Shown here piece by piece: positions 61,196 through 64,000 of a stretch of 64,000 nucleotides of DNA. Each line of letters begins with the position of its first letter. The first letter of the stretch is position 1. Source of the DNA: Pieris napi (taxonomy: Eukaryota; Arthropoda; Insecta; Lepidoptera; Pieridae); the NCBI RefSeq assembly GCF_905475465.1, contig NC_062240.1, positions 4,479,001 through 4,543,000 on the forward strand, in the 5' to 3' direction. The notes under the pieces are model-generated. The model saw only the letters and a program-made list of their open reading frames with translations. It had not been told where the DNA came from and made no database searches. The translations under genes were made by a program, and so were the position numbers.

Positions 61196-62487
61196 AATAG
61201 AAATACCCAATGTGTGAAAAAAAAGTATAAAAGAACTTTGTCATTTTCGTAGTTACATGACTTTATCTAAGGTAGTATATCTTAATACAGATGAGAACGA
61301 TATATCAAGTTTCATTAGCTGTACTTTCCTCCACGAGTGGATTCGCGTTACGATCATTAACTCCAATTAACCTGCCGGTAACAAATACGTAATTTTATAT
61401 CTTTTGTTTCGGTTTAAACATTATTGTAAACCATATAAATTTATTTCTAATCTTACAGCTAAAACGTACAAATTATAAAACAAAACACTAAGACAATATT
61501 CAAAGCCAAAACAGATTACAGATAAACATATATTAAACAGAAAACATAGTAAGTACATTAATAGACAAAAAGAAAAAACAAAAGACAATTAATACTTATT
61601 TCAAAGAAAAAACTAAATTAAAAACATATAAATACTCTTTAATAATAATTATGTTTTTATTAAGATAAATAGATAAGAAAAATCACAGTAAGACAGTAGC
61701 TTTAAGTACAAACATTTTCTTTTTGTTACTTTTACCAGTATATAGATGAACTTTTTCTTTAAATATTACTTATAATGCGAAAAATCTTACAATTTTTTGA
61801 TACATCGAAAAAGTCGACAATATTTTATACCAAGTTTACCTACAAGCCAGACAGAAGACTGATTAATTGCCTAAAAAGAAATAAATTATCCAACAGAAGC
61901 GAAAAGAGAGTGAAGTCTGCTCCATGTCTCTCTTATGCCAATATAATAATAAAATTCGAAAATAAAAAAATTAACATAGGATTAACCGTTATACAGAACT
62001 AATTACGAGCTGACAGAATATAAATCGCCGTTGATTTCTGATGAAATTCCAATCAACCTAAAGAATTCATTGGTAAAGATTAATTACTGTTGCGACGTGG
62101 CCCCTCTAATTATTTAGAACAAAAACAAAACTTCGCTCCGTCGTCTTAATTAATAAAGTTTAATTGTAAATAGTCAGATTAAATTGAGCGGGGTGAGACG
62201 ATGAATGTATTGATCAAATGTCTATAATATTAGCCTTATTTGCAGGTGTTACATGTTAGTATTCTCTACTAATAACTAATTATACATCGATTTTCGACCG
62301 CCGTACATTTAGAATAGACTTCCTCTATTCCGCTGTTTCTGGCTACTCCGATCCACGATCCACCTGCTACTACATTGCAATCAATCTAATCATACCAGTT
62401 TGAAAACATACAGTTTGAACTTCATGTCCAAAATTCTGATGATTTTATCTAAAAATACTTAGTATTTTATTGACATAACTTTTTAAA
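61196..62487. other. no gene seen
   Basis: AT-rich sequence. The 75-residue ORF at 61775-62002 is K/N/I-rich with no recognised motif. Confidence 0.45.
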
Positions 62488-62639
62488 GAAAACACTTTTT
62501 TACCGTATTGAAGTTAGTTAAGTCACCGTGACCACGCACGCTGTAAAGCACGCGAAACGCCGGAAAATTTTAAAATTATGCTAAATAATTGTAAATTTAT
62601 AAAAATACATAACTTCAATCCGGTAAAAAAGTGTTTTCT
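62488..62639. mobile_element. complete palindromic MITE, 152 bp
   Basis: Ends GAAAACACTTTTTTACCG and CGGTAAAAAAGTGTTTTC are inverse copies, and the subterminal TTGAAGTTA / TAACTTCAA also pairs. The middle carries GCGTGCTTTACAGCGTGCGT on the minus strand, as in the two partial copies. Confidence 0.85.
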
Positions 62640-64000
62640 CTAAAAATACTTCAATTTTTTTAAAGTATAAATCTGATATATATTATAAAAACTGATAACA
62701 TGGACCAGGGGGTTAATAAATCTAGAAGTATTACACAAATAATACTCAAATATAGCCATGTAACATTAAAGTACTTCGCGGAGTTTCAATATAAAATATT
62801 AAGACTGTTGCGTCTAGACAATATAAATCTATTAGAAAGTGTACTTATTTAGAATTTTCTGACTCTCAGTTTTTAACTGGTTAACATAACTTATGTTATG
62901 TTCGAAAATAACCTAACGTGTGGTATGACACGCCACACACTAGTTAAACTACTTTACAATATTTTGATAACTTCTACAAAAACCACTTCAACATAAATGT
63001 CAAATCCTATTCACTATACATTTCTATGGCGTCGTTTTGTTATCGCGTTTTCAAATGCACAACGCCATTTGTTGATTAATAAAATAAATTAAATGATGAA
63101 TTTAGACATGTTATATTTAATTATTTAGTAATAATATTAATATCCGTCGAACAGACCCCAAGTTTTGTTATGTTATTTGAAAAATAACTAACGTTTTTGA
63201 AAACTGTAGTATTTTATGTACTGTTTAAATGTTTTCAGTTTTCATATATTTTTTACACAGCATTACATATAAGTTTGTACGAAAAACGTAGCACCCCTCT
63301 TTTGCGTCGATAGTATAAAACAGCACTTAAAACTCACAGCAACATATTTTAGAGAATAAAAAACAAAATTTAGTATTTTTTTTAATTGTAAGTATTTTTC
63401 AATATAACATATGACCATTAATGCTAACAATGCTAACTTATTTTAATTCTAAAAAAACTGATTTTTTTTAAATATCAACTATTTAGTCTTTTGAAATAAT
63501 ATCTTTTGCTCTCTACAGTTGACCAGTGTGAAAAATCTCAATTTTCTCACCGAACAATGGGTTTTCAGCGCTTGCATCGATCGACCTACTTCGAAAGCGT
63601 AACGCGGAATGAACCTAACATTGTTGCTATACAAATTTTGCTTATTTTAATTACAAACTATACTTACAAGTAGAAAACTCTCAAGAAATGTCCCTCGGTA
63701 ACAGTAACGTAATGCTTTCAATTACGAATTGATTTCAAAAACAAATTTGTTAGGTTTCTTGCATAAGCAATTGTTCCCATATAACAACTCTTTTTACACG
63801 CTTTATATTAGCTTCACCTGTATGTATGTATGTATGTATGTAACCGACTCCTTCGGACCCACTTTTAACGGACAGATTTAATTCAAAACTTTGCGCACCT
63901 GTCAAAGATCGATGACAATGCAATAATCCGAAAAAAAAACATGAAAAAAATAAAAAAAGTTATCTAAAAAATAAAATAAATATAGTTTAAAAAAAATAAA
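62640..64000. other. no gene seen; (GTAT)n microsatellite at 63820-63842
   Basis: AT-rich DNA to the window edge. The TATG tandem followed by TAACCGACTCCTTCGGACCC looks like the end of a repeat seen widely in Lepidoptera, but I cannot assign it. Confidence 0.45.

Noticed and set aside
1..64000. tRNA, rRNA, CRISPR or bacterial operon content
   Set aside because: Nothing beyond SINE B-box-like motifs was seen; gene structure is eukaryotic throughout.

Overview
The window is AT-rich insect nuclear DNA, almost certainly from a moth or butterfly. It has compact, intron-split animal genes with GT-AG introns, and the transposon families are ones common in Lepidoptera: A|TC...CTAG|T Helitrons, CR1/Jockey-like LINE 3' ends, RTE-like LINE debris and palindromic MITEs. 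There is no bacterial, organellar or CRISPR content. Gene names come from my own translation and remembered family features; no database search was run.

Layout. Genes are dense from about 1.8 to 25.3 kb. They run: TopBP1/mus101 (minus strand, first six coding exons, 3' end beyond the left edge); a divergent promoter; TSR2 (plus, four exons, complete); ALG9 mannosyltransferase (plus, nine exons, complete, 591 aa); then a cluster of three beta-tubulin genes (plus, plus, minus), each with one intron at the same place after codon 19. Next come two weak small ORFs and exon 1 of a diacylglycerol kinase of the delta/eta type. Its second coding exon (start of the PH domain) lies 15 kb away at 40.4 kb. 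I recognise no further exon, so 40.5-64 kb is read as its next intron (or intergenic DNA), filled with transposons.

Mobile DNA. Ten Helitron-like elements of several families have intact 5' TC and 3' CTAG (once CTAA) ends. A 3.57-kb hAT-like element (27092-30662) has a 14-bp inverted repeat and a perfect 8-bp target duplication. It carries a foldback repeat, a Harbinger-type MITE with TTA duplication and a Helitron nested inside it. Several other MITEs, SINEs, LINE 3' ends and one decayed RTE-like LINE (59.8-61.1 kb) fill introns and spacers.

Function. The genes look like unrelated housekeeping neighbours: DNA-damage checkpoint, ribosome assembly, N-glycan assembly, microtubules and lipid signalling. 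The most notable biology is the tubulin cluster. The middle gene is a textbook beta-tubulin. Its two neighbours have changes in the nucleotide-binding loops (Q11R in the first; Q11S, E69K, altered T3 loop and S145A in the third), while all three keep acidic tails close to the EGEF-type axonemal motif.
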